IMG/VR virus record: IMGVR_UViG_3300006119_000028
Span: 1 to 37,002 of that record
Direction: 5' to 3' (one strand)
From: a virus
DNA length: 37,002 bases
Part shown: positions 1-8,000 of the stretch, in pieces
How positions within the stretch are numbered: position 1 is the stretch's first letter
Layout of the letters: the number at the start of each line of letters is the position of its first letter
Made by a program: the position numbers and the translations under genes
The notes under the pieces: model-generated
Told to the model about the DNA's origin: nothing
Database searches by the model: none
Seen by the model: only the letters and a program-made list of their open reading frames with translations

Positions 1-507
1 GTTAATACCTGTACCAGTTGGGTGACTGCATGTTAATGCTAATTGACCGCCACTGTTAAAGAAATAACGAGCAGCATCGCCGTTGGCAAATGTAGCAGTA
101 AATGTGAATGTTAACGCACTACTCCATGTGCTACCAAAAGTTGCTGTGTTTGATGTTGTTGAACCTTGGCTAGCAGCATTAAGTCTGCTATTATAAATTG
201 TTGTTAAGTTTGTTGAAATAGCACTTACATATGTAATTGTGTTGCCAGCTACAGGTGCTGTGACTGCTGTAATGCTTGTGCCCTGGTGTGTAGCTGCGCT
301 TGCTGTGTTACTAACTAATGCATTCCATTGACCTGCGGCTGTTACAGTGCCGCCTGCTGTTACTTGACCTACTGCTGTTTGTCCATATCCTGCACTACCA
401 CCACCTGTTGCCCAAACCGTATTAAGTGTGCCTGCTGTAAAGTTAGTAGTGCCAACTAACGTGTTAAAATCTGTTGCTTGTATCAATCCATACTGTGCGT
501 AAGTCAT
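1..507 (-). CDS. Tail structural protein, N-terminal part (truncated by window edge)
   Basis: An open frame begins at an ATG at 507 and runs 169 codons without a stop to base 1, so the C-terminus lies outside the window. It begins MTYAQYGLIQATDFNTLVG and is rich in Thr, Ala, Asn and Gly, with no signal peptide or membrane segment. A later stretch contains 'FANGDAARYFFNSGGQL', a motif that I associate with virion/tail proteins of T4-like marine phages. An AGGG about 7 nt before the ATG can serve as ribosome binding site. It sits 12 nt after the stop of the 407-aa fibre-like gene, whose TAA is followed at once by an in-frame TAG, and no GATAAATA box lies between them, so it is probably co-transcribed with that gene. 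A role as a tail fibre or fibre-associated protein is inferred from position and composition; no enzymatic motif is visible. Confidence 0.7.
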   Translation of the reverse strand, partial: MTYAQYGLIQATDFNTLVGTTNFTAGTLNTVWATGGGSAGYGQTAVGQVTAGGTVTAAGQWNALVSNTASAATHQGTSITAVTAPVAGNTITYVSAISTNLTTIYNSRLNAASQGSTTSNTATFGSTWSSALTFTFTATFANGDAARYFFNSGGQLALTCSHPTGTGIN

Positions 508-519
508 TTCTAAACCCTA

Positions 520-1743
520 TTATACTATCATTACTATGGCTTCTACTGTGCCAATTCCATCTGTTGTTTTACTATTTAGTGCGCGACCAATTACGTTAAA
601 TGCTGTAATTTCATTTCTGTTTGCTGCTCTAGCAAGACCATTTCCCGCACTTACTAATCTATCATTTTTGTTAACTTTACCAGTAACTTTTACTTGTACT
701 CTACCTGTAACCGCTACTGGAGGATGTGTGTCATCATCGCCTGCGCCGCTATTCATCAAATAAGCAGCAGTATTACTTATAACACCAAATACATCTTCAC
801 TTAATTCATATTTTACAGCAGTAATTTCTTTTTCACCACCTAATTCTACAACTGTGCCCGCGTCATATGCTTCGTCAGCGGCAAATCTTTCTGCCAAGTC
901 AGCGTATGTAGCTACTAATCTTGATCCTGCTGTTAATGCCCAGTTACCTGTAATTGAACCTGGGTTAGTGTTTGCGCCAGTTGTTATTACGTTTGCTGTA
1001 ATTTGAGTAACTAATATATTACCGCCATATGTTGGCAGATACGCTGCTACGTTGCTATTGCTGTATGTACCAGCGAAACTAATAGGGTTACCATTGGCAT
1101 AATAATAGTTATCAGTTCTAATACCGATATTACCGCTACCTCGAACTAATAAATTGCCACCTGTAATGTACATTGCTGTACCTGCTGCGCCATTGGCAGT
1201 TCCTGAACCTGTTGCTGTCCATACACCTGTGATTGATCCTGATGTAGAAGAACCACCTGTTGTAATTACTTGTGTTGTTAATGTGCCAATGTTAGCAGAA
1301 GTTATGCTAGCGTTGCCTATTGTGGCATTGCTATTTACAGTAAGAAAATTAACACTAGCAGCGTTTGCTGTTGTAGTATTAACAATAGCTGCGTTATTAG
1401 CAGACAAGTTGCCTGTAACTGTTACTGCGCCGAATGTTGTGTTACCACCGCTTGCTGTAGCTGTAAGTGCTAACCAAGATGCTTGATTAGTTGTGCCATC
1501 AGCAGGGCAAATATACATTGTGCTGTTGTTTGTATTAAACCAAAGTTGACCTGCTAAAGGATTAGCAGGAGGAGTTGATTTGGCAAAATTTTCAACTAGA
1601 TATACAAAGTTTTCATCTAATGCTTGACCATAACCAGCATAGTTTCTGCCAGGTAAGCCTAAACTAGTACTTGTTGTATTAATTGTGCCGTCAGCAATAG
1701 TTGTTAATACTGTACCATTGCTTTTAACTATCGTATATGCCAT
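520..1743 (-). CDS. Fibre-like virion protein with C-terminal 'LAERF' domain
   Basis: 407 aa. Residues 1-85 form a module (DGTINTTSTSL.LPGR.Y.GYGQ, then PLAGQLWFNT) that is nearly repeated at the start of the 820-aa fibre next door. I recognise it from structural proteins of T4-like marine phages. Residues about 90-275 are Asn/Thr/Ala-rich and low in complexity, typical of trimeric fibre shafts. Residues about 277-407 are different: charged and compact, starting YADLAERFAADE, followed by G..V.LGGEKEIT, VFGVIS..AAYLMN, and PPVAVTGRVQVKV.G.V.KNDRLV. This resembles the C-terminal domain of several phage tail appendages, including the Peptidase_G2/intramolecular-chaperone type. Whether it self-cleaves cannot be told from the sequence. 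A GATAAATA late-promoter-like box lies 19 nt upstream, and a GGAG ribosome site about 9 nt before the ATG. Likely a fibre or fibre-base protein. Confidence 0.82.
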   Translation of the reverse strand: MAYTIVKSNGTVLTTIADGTINTTSTSLGLPGRNYAGYGQALDENFVYLVENFAKSTPPANPLAGQLWFNTNNSTMYICPADGTTNQASWLALTATASGGNTTFGAVTVTGNLSANNAAIVNTTTANAASVNFLTVNSNATIGNASITSANIGTLTTQVITTGGSSTSGSITGVWTATGSGTANGAAGTAMYITGGNLLVRGSGNIGIRTDNYYYANGNPISFAGTYSNSNVAAYLPTYGGNILVTQITANVITTGANTNPGSITGNWALTAGSRLVATYADLAERFAADEAYDAGTVVELGGEKEITAVKYELSEDVFGVISNTAAYLMNSGAGDDDTHPPVAVTGRVQVKVTGKVNKNDRLVSAGNGLARAANRNEITAFNVIGRALNSKTTDGIGTVEAIVMIV

Positions 1744-1762
1744 TCAAAAAACTCCGTTACTG

Positions 1763-1770
1763 TATTTATC
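1763..1770 (-). promoter_or_regulatory. Late-promoter-like box GATAAATA for the 407-aa gene
   Basis: On the minus strand this reads GATAAATA, one base from the T4 late promoter core TATAAATA. It sits in the 36-nt gap between the 820-aa and 407-aa genes. Transcription would start around 1757, leaving a short leader that carries a GGAG ribosome site before the ATG at 1743. This is one of six copies found upstream of leftward genes. Confidence 0.6.
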
Positions 1771-1779
1771 TAAATTAAA

Positions 1780-4242
1780 TTATGCTGGTCCAAAAGCTAC
1801 CCATGTAAAGCCGTTAAGGTTACCTGAACTACTTGTTGCTCTTTGATATTGAACCGAGAAATTATAGTTATTCGTAAGTCCCCAAACTACCTGAAGCCAT
1901 AAGTCCACAGTCCCGCTAGCCCCGTTTATATAAGGAGTAGCTATTACAGACCATGGTGTATTGCTAAAAGGTACAGGATAAGCTACTGGACCCACAAGTT
2001 GTTCATTAGCAGTGTAGTCAAATTTGCCCCATTGCATTAATATTCCACCTGGCAAAGTAATATATCCTGGACTACCTGCGCTTGGATTAAAATTGCTTGT
2101 ATTTAAAAATCCTGATGGGTTGGTTGAGTTATAAGGTGTAAATCCCAATGCACTTATAATTTGAGGTGAATTTAATGTAGTAACTGTAGAGGCTAGCCCA
2201 GCATTTGTGGCGTATCCTGCGTTTGCTGCGTAGGTTGCGTTAGCAACTGTACCTGTCACGTTTGCGCCAGTTATATTAGCTAATCCGCCACCATCACCAG
2301 ATAGTGAACTTGCGCTTAAACTTCCTGAAACACTTAGACTGCTTAATGTACCTACACTTGTAATGTTTGGTTGTGCTGCTGTTGTAACAGTGCTTGCTGT
2401 TCCGGCACTTGTCGCAAATGTGCTTGTTCCTGCGCTATTAGCGTAATTAGCATTAGCTGAATTAGTTGAGTTAATTGCGTTGCCAGCATTATCGGCATAA
2501 CTTGCGTTAGCAACTTTGCCTGAAACATTACCACCCGCTACGCTGTTAGCTACAGCGGCGTAGCTGACTTGTCCTGATACGTTAACCCCAGCTACACTAT
2601 TTGCTACTGCTGCGTAAGTGGCGCTGTTAACTGTTCCTGAAACATTACTTCCTGATACGCTATTAGCTACATTTGCTACTGAAACTGATCCTACTACGTT
2701 AGCACCTGCTACGCTATTTGCGCTGGCAGCCACTGTGGCACTTGCTACTGTTCCTGAGACATTTGCTGCAGCTACACTATTAGCTGTAGTTGCGTATGCT
2801 ACTGCTCCTGTTACATTGGCACCATTTATATTACTAATGCTGGCTCCATTTCCTACAAAATTGCCTATAAAACGCAACCCTGTTATATTACCAGAAGATG
2901 TTAAGTTGGTAAGTGTACCTACACTTGTAATATTAGGTTGAGAACCAAATACTACTGTTCCAGCAAAATTTGCGTAATTTGCGTTTGATACTGTAGCAGA
3001 TGATATGTTTAAATTTGTTAATCCATGCCCATCACCAACAAAGTAGTTTGCTGTTACTACATTTCCTAAACTTGCGTTAGCTGTTGTTATATTTCCGGCT
3101 ACTGTTAAACTATTTAATGTGCCAACAGTTGTAATATTAGGTTGACTTCCTGTAATCAAGCTTCCAACATAACCGCCATTTGCTGTTACAGTGCCAGCTA
3201 CGTTTACACCTGAACTTGTAAAAACAACAGTATTAGGAATACCAAATACAGAAACAGTTACGTTCGCATCTGCTGAAGCAATATTAACATTACTTGCGCC
3301 ATATCCAATATTTGGTTGTACTCCCTTGTTAACTCCGGTTAAATAATAACCATTGCCTAAAATAAAGTTACCATTAACATTACCAAAATTATCTCTTATA
3401 ACTGCTGTATAAGGAGTGTTTGATATATTACTGCTGTATCCATTTAATAAATTAGCGTTTAAATTAGCAACTAGTGTGTTGCTAGCAATATTAAATGGGC
3501 TTGTTCCTTGTGGAGTAGTAGAAGTATAGATGTTTGAGGTTATCCCACCTGATACTGTTAGATAAGTTAATGTTCCTAATACATTAATATTAGGTTGAGC
3601 ATTGGCTGATACTTCGCTAGCTACTGTAGCAACATTGGCACTAGCTACGCTGCCAATAATATTTGCTGCTGAAATGTTTAATCCGTAAATATTTGAACCT
3701 ATACCAAGAGTCCAGTTACCGGTAAGAGTGCCATTTGTTGATGAACTTCCTGTAGTAATATTAGTTGATAAAATTGAATTTAGTGTGGCATTGCCATTTA
3801 CTGAAATATTTGCGATATTGGCATTGTTTTTAACTGTCAAGTAATTAACGTTCGCAAGATTAGCTGAGACATTATTAGTTGCTGATATATTATTAGCAGC
3901 AATATTTCCATTTACAGTTAAGTTTCCTAATATTAAATTGGCGCTTGATGGACTAATACTTACAACAGTTTGCCAATTGGCAGCATTACTTTCGCCGTCA
4001 ATAGGACACAATTGTAAAACATTGTTTGATGTATTATACCATAATTGTCCTGCTAAGGGATTTTGTGGTACATTACTACTAGCAAAATTTTGAAGTAACC
4101 AAACAAAGTTTGTATCTAATACTTGACCATAGCCTGGATATAATCGTCCAGGCAATTGAAGTGAAGTCGATGTGGTATTAATAGTGCCATCTGGTATAGT
4201 TGTTAATATTGTACCATCAGTTTTATAAATTACATATGACAC
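1780..4242 (-). CDS. Long tail fibre with tip-like C-terminal domain
   Basis: 820 aa, starting with GTG rather than ATG. A GGAG lies 8 nt upstream, and the nearby ATG (in CATATG) is in another frame. Residues 1-95 repeat the N-terminal module of the 407-aa neighbour, probably the part that docks on the baseplate. The shaft carries about four copies of 'QPNI..VGTL..L.V.G' (near residues 212, 362, 432 and 621) and five 'NSVAG.NVSG.V' repeats (about 454-580) whose lengths alternate 21/18/21/18/21 residues. From about residue 722 the sequence becomes globular: GYITLPGGILMQWG, then VPFSNTPWSV and a final F.WVAFG. This fits the gp53-like tail-fibre C-terminal family, which forms the receptor-binding tip in several phages. 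It is the best candidate in the window for host recognition. It lies 13 nt downstream of the 211-aa gene. Confidence 0.87.
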   Translation of the reverse strand: MSYVIYKTDGTILTTIPDGTINTTSTSLQLPGRLYPGYGQVLDTNFVWLLQNFASSNVPQNPLAGQLWYNTSNNVLQLCPIDGESNAANWQTVVSISPSSANLILGNLTVNGNIAANNISATNNVSANLANVNYLTVKNNANIANISVNGNATLNSILSTNITTGSSSTNGTLTGNWTLGIGSNIYGLNISAANIIGSVASANVATVASEVSANAQPNINVLGTLTYLTVSGGITSNIYTSTTPQGTSPFNIASNTLVANLNANLLNGYSSNISNTPYTAVIRDNFGNVNGNFILGNGYYLTGVNKGVQPNIGYGASNVNIASADANVTVSVFGIPNTVVFTSSGVNVAGTVTANGGYVGSLITGSQPNITTVGTLNSLTVAGNITTANASLGNVVTANYFVGDGHGLTNLNISSATVSNANYANFAGTVVFGSQPNITSVGTLTNLTSSGNITGLRFIGNFVGNGASISNINGANVTGAVAYATTANSVAAANVSGTVASATVAASANSVAGANVVGSVSVANVANSVSGSNVSGTVNSATYAAVANSVAGVNVSGQVSYAAVANSVAGGNVSGKVANASYADNAGNAINSTNSANANYANSAGTSTFATSAGTASTVTTAAQPNITSVGTLSSLSVSGSLSASSLSGDGGGLANITGANVTGTVANATYAANAGYATNAGLASTVTTLNSPQIISALGFTPYNSTNPSGFLNTSNFNPSAGSPGYITLPGGILMQWGKFDYTANEQLVGPVAYPVPFSNTPWSVIATPYINGASGTVDLWLQVVWGLTNNYNFSVQYQRATSSSGNLNGFTWVAFGPA
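2470..2880 (-). repeat. Tandem 21/18-residue repeats in fibre shaft
   Basis: Within the 820-aa fibre, the codons for NSV(A/S)G recur near bases 2537, 2591, 2654, 2708 and 2771. The spacings are 54, 63, 54 and 63 nt, giving a higher-order unit of 117 nt (39 residues). The consensus is roughly NSVAG.NVSGTV..A..A. The copies are diverged but alignable at DNA level (for example GCTAC(G/A)CT(G/A)TT on the plus strand). Such repeats usually form an elongated trimeric shaft and can change copy number by recombination. Confidence 0.75.
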
Positions 4243-4255
4243 TATCTAAGCTCCA

Positions 4256-4891
4256 TTAAACCTGTGAAGGACTTGTTGTAACTAAGTTTGTTAAACTTTG
4301 AATACGAATTGTATAATCAATTTGAATCTGTCTATTCAAACTTTTTTGAACTGGATGAAATACAACATGTGTTAATAAACTTGTAATAACTTGCCCATAT
4401 GTATCTACACCATTATTTGCTAATAACCCCAATTCATCGAAAATAAACGAACTATTAGTTTGCGTGCTGTTGTCAAAAGCATTTTGACCAGCAGGTTCGC
4501 CGTAGTCTAATAAACACTGAACTAATATATCACTATAAACTGTGCCACTTGTATGATACACGGTCATATTATTGCGTGTTGGATCTGTGTTAAAAACGCT
4601 GTTATCATCTACTATTTTGGCATATGTTTGGTTGTAAAGCGAAGCGTTTTGCCCTGTAGTATTTGGGGGAAGATATGTAATTACCCCTGTGCTGTCTACG
4701 CTGGCTGCGCCATTACCAAATGCCATTTGATAGATTTCACCATAGCCTCTGTTACTTAATGTGTTTGCTAATGCTATACTCATGTTTTCATAGTTAATAG
4801 CATTTTTCTTTTCTACAAACACTTCTAAATTGTTTGGATCATAAATTTTTAAAAAGCCTTCAACTTTTAGGGCATAATTGATTATTGACAT
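4256..4891 (-). CDS. Virion structural protein of unknown role (211 aa)
   Basis: 211 aa. It begins with a short module, 'VEGFLKIYDPNNLEVFVEKKNAINYENMSIALANTL' in outline, which also occurs in shortened form in the 50-aa gene directly upstream. I have seen the 'IYDP...V...KNAI.YENMS.AL' pattern in structural genes of T4-like marine phages, without a settled function. The rest is mixed alpha/beta, with no signal peptide, membrane segment or catalytic motif. The ATG at 4891 directly follows the TAA (4892-4894) of the 50-aa gene in the same frame. A strong AGAGGGG ribosome site lies 8 nt before it, inside the upstream gene. The position between the giant baseplate-region protein and the fibres suggests a connector or fibre-attachment protein; this is inference. 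Confidence 0.8.
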   Translation of the reverse strand: MSIINYALKVEGFLKIYDPNNLEVFVEKKNAINYENMSIALANTLSNRGYGEIYQMAFGNGAASVDSTGVITYLPPNTTGQNASLYNQTYAKIVDDNSVFNTDPTRNNMTVYHTSGTVYSDILVQCLLDYGEPAGQNAFDNSTQTNSSFIFDELGLLANNGVDTYGQVITSLLTHVVFHPVQKSLNRQIQIDYTIRIQSLTNLVTTSPSQV

Positions 4892-5044
4892 TTAATTATC
4901 CCCTCTTTTATTAACCAAAACTTCTTTGGTATTAGGGTCATAAATCTTCACATGCGATGAAAATTGTATTGATCCTAGTTCATTTGGCTTTTTAGCTGGA
5001 TTGGAAACCACAGTGTTTTCCTTCTTTTCTTTATTTAAATTCAT
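4892..5044 (-). CDS. Small protein (50 aa), partial paralogue of the 211-aa gene
   Basis: A short ORF of 50 codons plus TAA. Its C-terminal half, 'SSHVKIYDPNTKEVLVNKR', matches the N-terminus of the 211-aa protein ('EGFLKIYDPNNLEVFVEKK') over about 18 residues, which supports it as a real gene. The N-terminal part is Lys/Asn/Glu-rich and looks disordered. Two starts are possible. The first is ATG at 5044, with no ribosome site but lying about where a transcript from the GATAAATA box at 5050-5057 should begin, so it would be leaderless. The second is GTG at 5011, which has AAGGAA about 7 nt upstream and would give 39 aa. The TAA is followed immediately and in frame by the ATG of the 211-aa gene, so readthrough would give one 262-residue protein. 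Function unknown. Confidence 0.65.
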   Translation of the reverse strand: MNLNKEKKENTVVSNPAKKPNELGSIQFSSHVKIYDPNTKEVLVNKRGDN

Positions 5045-5049
5045 AGAAT

Positions 5050-5057
5050 TATTTATC
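5050..5057 (-). promoter_or_regulatory. Late-promoter-like box GATAAATA for the 50-aa/211-aa pair
   Basis: GATAAATA on the minus strand, inside the 20-nt gap after the giant gene's stop. By analogy with T4, where the start is about 6 nt after the box, transcription would begin at or next to the A of the ATG at 5044. It would allow the small structural genes and fibres to be transcribed independently of the 19-kb gene upstream. Confidence 0.58.
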
Positions 5058-5064
5058 ATAGTTT

Positions 5065-8000
5065 TTAATCCGATTGTAAGAAGGTCGCTGGCGTTGTATC
5101 AGCAATTTGTAATGGATCTCCCTCTGTTACATTATAAACACCAGGAATTGGATTCCAAGTTTGATTATAATATATTTCAGGCAATAGATTTCGTTGTAAT
5201 AATCCTAATACAGGAGTATTTACTGGAATATAAGTTTGCTGTGCTGTACCGTTTGCCCCTCTTTGTATTCCACATAATGTATTTTGACTGACTGCTGTGC
5301 CAGTTCCTGTACCAATTTGTGTACCGTTTGGATTACTTGAAATACCATCATTTGCTACAAATGTGACCCCAACTGTATTGCTACTTGCGCCTATTCGTGT
5401 AAAGTCAGTTGTACCTATGTAATCAATGGTATAAGTTTGTCCTTTGACGATATAACCAGCTTGAACTGGGCCATTGATACTTGTAAACTTGATTTGTTCT
5501 CCGTTTACGTAAACTGTGTTACCTTCTAATGCTGTGATTGTAAGATTATCACCTACATTTACGCCATTTGTTATAAAGACATAAGGATATAAGTCAATAA
5601 GTTGTACATAATAATCACTAGTTGGCAAGTAACTTGCTGTATTGTTGTTGTAAACTGTAAGACTGCTTAATGTTCTCTTATCTACATTTAATGGAATTTC
5701 GATAATATTATTAGTTTTACTTGGGGCAACTACATTTTGAACAATTGTTTGTGTTAATTGTGTCACATCTTTAACATAGATTGTGCTATCTAAATCACCA
5801 ACTGGTAATATTAACCAAGTAGTTGAACTATTAGCATTGTACACTGTTGGAACGCCATAACGATTTACATTTAAGTAGTAGCGCATCATATTAGGAGTTG
5901 CTGAAGGAACCATGCTTGTAATAGTTACACTGTCAGATTGTTGAATTGTACTTAAAATACTTATGTAATTGCCTGGATTAACACGCAATGAACTTGAAGG
6001 AACTCTGTACCCATTAATAGTTACATACAATCTATCAACATTTGTTTGTTGCCATTGGGTTACATTTACTGTTTGACCGCTAGTTGAACCCAATGTTAAA
6101 TTTGTACCATAACGACTTGTGCTTACATAGAAATGAGTGCTATCTACAATGTCGTTGACATAGTATTCTGTGCCTGTAGTAATTGCCCCTAATACTGTTT
6201 GTCCCAGACTTCCCTGAGGTGTTGTAAAATACACAGGTGTTCCAATTTGTAAACCGTTAGTTGATGATACTGTGATTTCCCCTTGTACTGTTGAAGCTGT
6301 GGCTGTTGTATCACTTATAATATAAGTACCATCTATCCAAGCATAACCACCACTTTGATAGGTTGAAACTCCAACTACTGGGCTATTTACACCTGACATA
6401 GTGTAACTTGATGTGTAAATGTCAAAATTGTTACTATCAATTACATGTACGTAATATGTGTTATTGTTAAGTTGGCTACTACCTATAATGCCATCAAGTC
6501 TTACAATGTCGTTAGTTGAAAGATTATGTGCTATTCCTGTTGTAATTCTTGTTGTACCAGCCACAGACATAACATTGTTGTTGACAAATACAATATTAGC
6601 AACTGTATTATTTGTTATTCCTGATTGAGTATGCAAATACTGATAATCGGTCAAGTTATATGTAGTTACCGCTATTGTGCCAGACGGAGCGCTGTTAAAT
6701 GTAATATTGTTATATGCTGGGCTTATAGTGTAAGTTGAAGGATCTACTCTTAAACCCTGTACTTCTACAATTGCGTTTACACTGCTGTCAGTATCAATAT
6801 AATTTGATAAATTAAATACTGTTGTCGAACCATTACCTGTAAAGATTTGAGTTTCAGGCATAGTATAACCATATTGAACTGGTGTTGTTTGACCAAACAA
6901 TGTATAACTTATGTAGTCGCTACTACCATAATTACCACTGAATATTATATCACTAGTTAAACTATCCTTTGCCAATCCAATAGCGTAATCATAAGTTACA
7001 AAACTTGAACTACCAGTAGCATTACTTAGTGTAAATGTTGAGCCGCCGTTTGTAGCTGAAATTGTAAAACTATTATTAGTTGGGTTAACTGTTTTAACAT
7101 AATATGTTTGTAAAGGAGTTATGCCACCAAAAATATTTTTATCAAATGTAACTGGTGTTCCAGATACTAATTGACTTACGCTTGCGCAAACAATAGAATT
7201 TGTGCTCGATATTGTTGTTGAAACAAAGTTTAATTGTCCAGCAACAAGTTTAGTTCCATTGTGATAAACAATTGGACTTGTCCAATAAACACCTGTTGAT
7301 CCAGCAATAATACATGTCATATCACCAATGTCATCAGCCAACGCAAAAGTTGCGCCAGCTATGCCTGTACTATTGTCAATAGTATCAGATATTGTTATAC
7401 TGCTTGTAATAGTACTAATGCTTTTAACATAATATGTTGTACCTTCAACAATATTACCAAATACGGTGCCTTGGAAGCTAATAGGTTTGTTTAATGTAAA
7501 ATTGCTTATTCCAGTAACTGTTATAGAATTTGTGCTGCTGCTTGTTGCTAATGCGTCTACTTCAATTGGCTGTGTTCCTGGTCTGATTACCCCGTTGCCA
7601 CTAGAAATCTCTCCTGCGTAATTAGCAGGAGTATGAATTGTTTCAAACCCATTTGAATTAATTACTATTGGATTATATTGTGTGCTTGATTTTACTAACT
7701 GATAACCGTTACCAACCTCATAAACATCTATTCTTAAACTATCAGTTACTGAACCGAAAGTTAAAGGTGAACTTAATGTTACTGTTTGATTAATATAATT
7801 TACAGTATAGTTATAAATTTTTGTACATAATCCAGTACTACCACTGATTACATATACTGCTATAGTTGATGGTACTTGAACTTCTGCTGAAGCAAAACTA
7901 TACACAGTTTGTAATGCTGTAGTTGGAGTTAATTGAATGCTTGTAACGCCAAATCCTGTATGCGCATATTCTGTTGGATCCCAGTTTGTACCTGGTCTTG

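Noticed and set aside
2352-2534. A 60-codon minus-strand ORF in another frame of the 820-aa fibre
   Set aside because: It overlaps the repeat-rich fibre shaft completely, and its Gln/Leu-rich sequence is the out-of-frame reading of the repeats.
2470-2880. Possible CRISPR array because of regularly spaced similar segments
   Set aside because: The segments are diverged, alternate in length in whole codons, and encode an in-frame protein repeat.
5001-5291. A 96-codon plus-strand ORF spanning the 50-aa gene and the end of the giant gene
   Set aside because: It covers a promoter box and two genes on the other strand, with no start signal or known motif.
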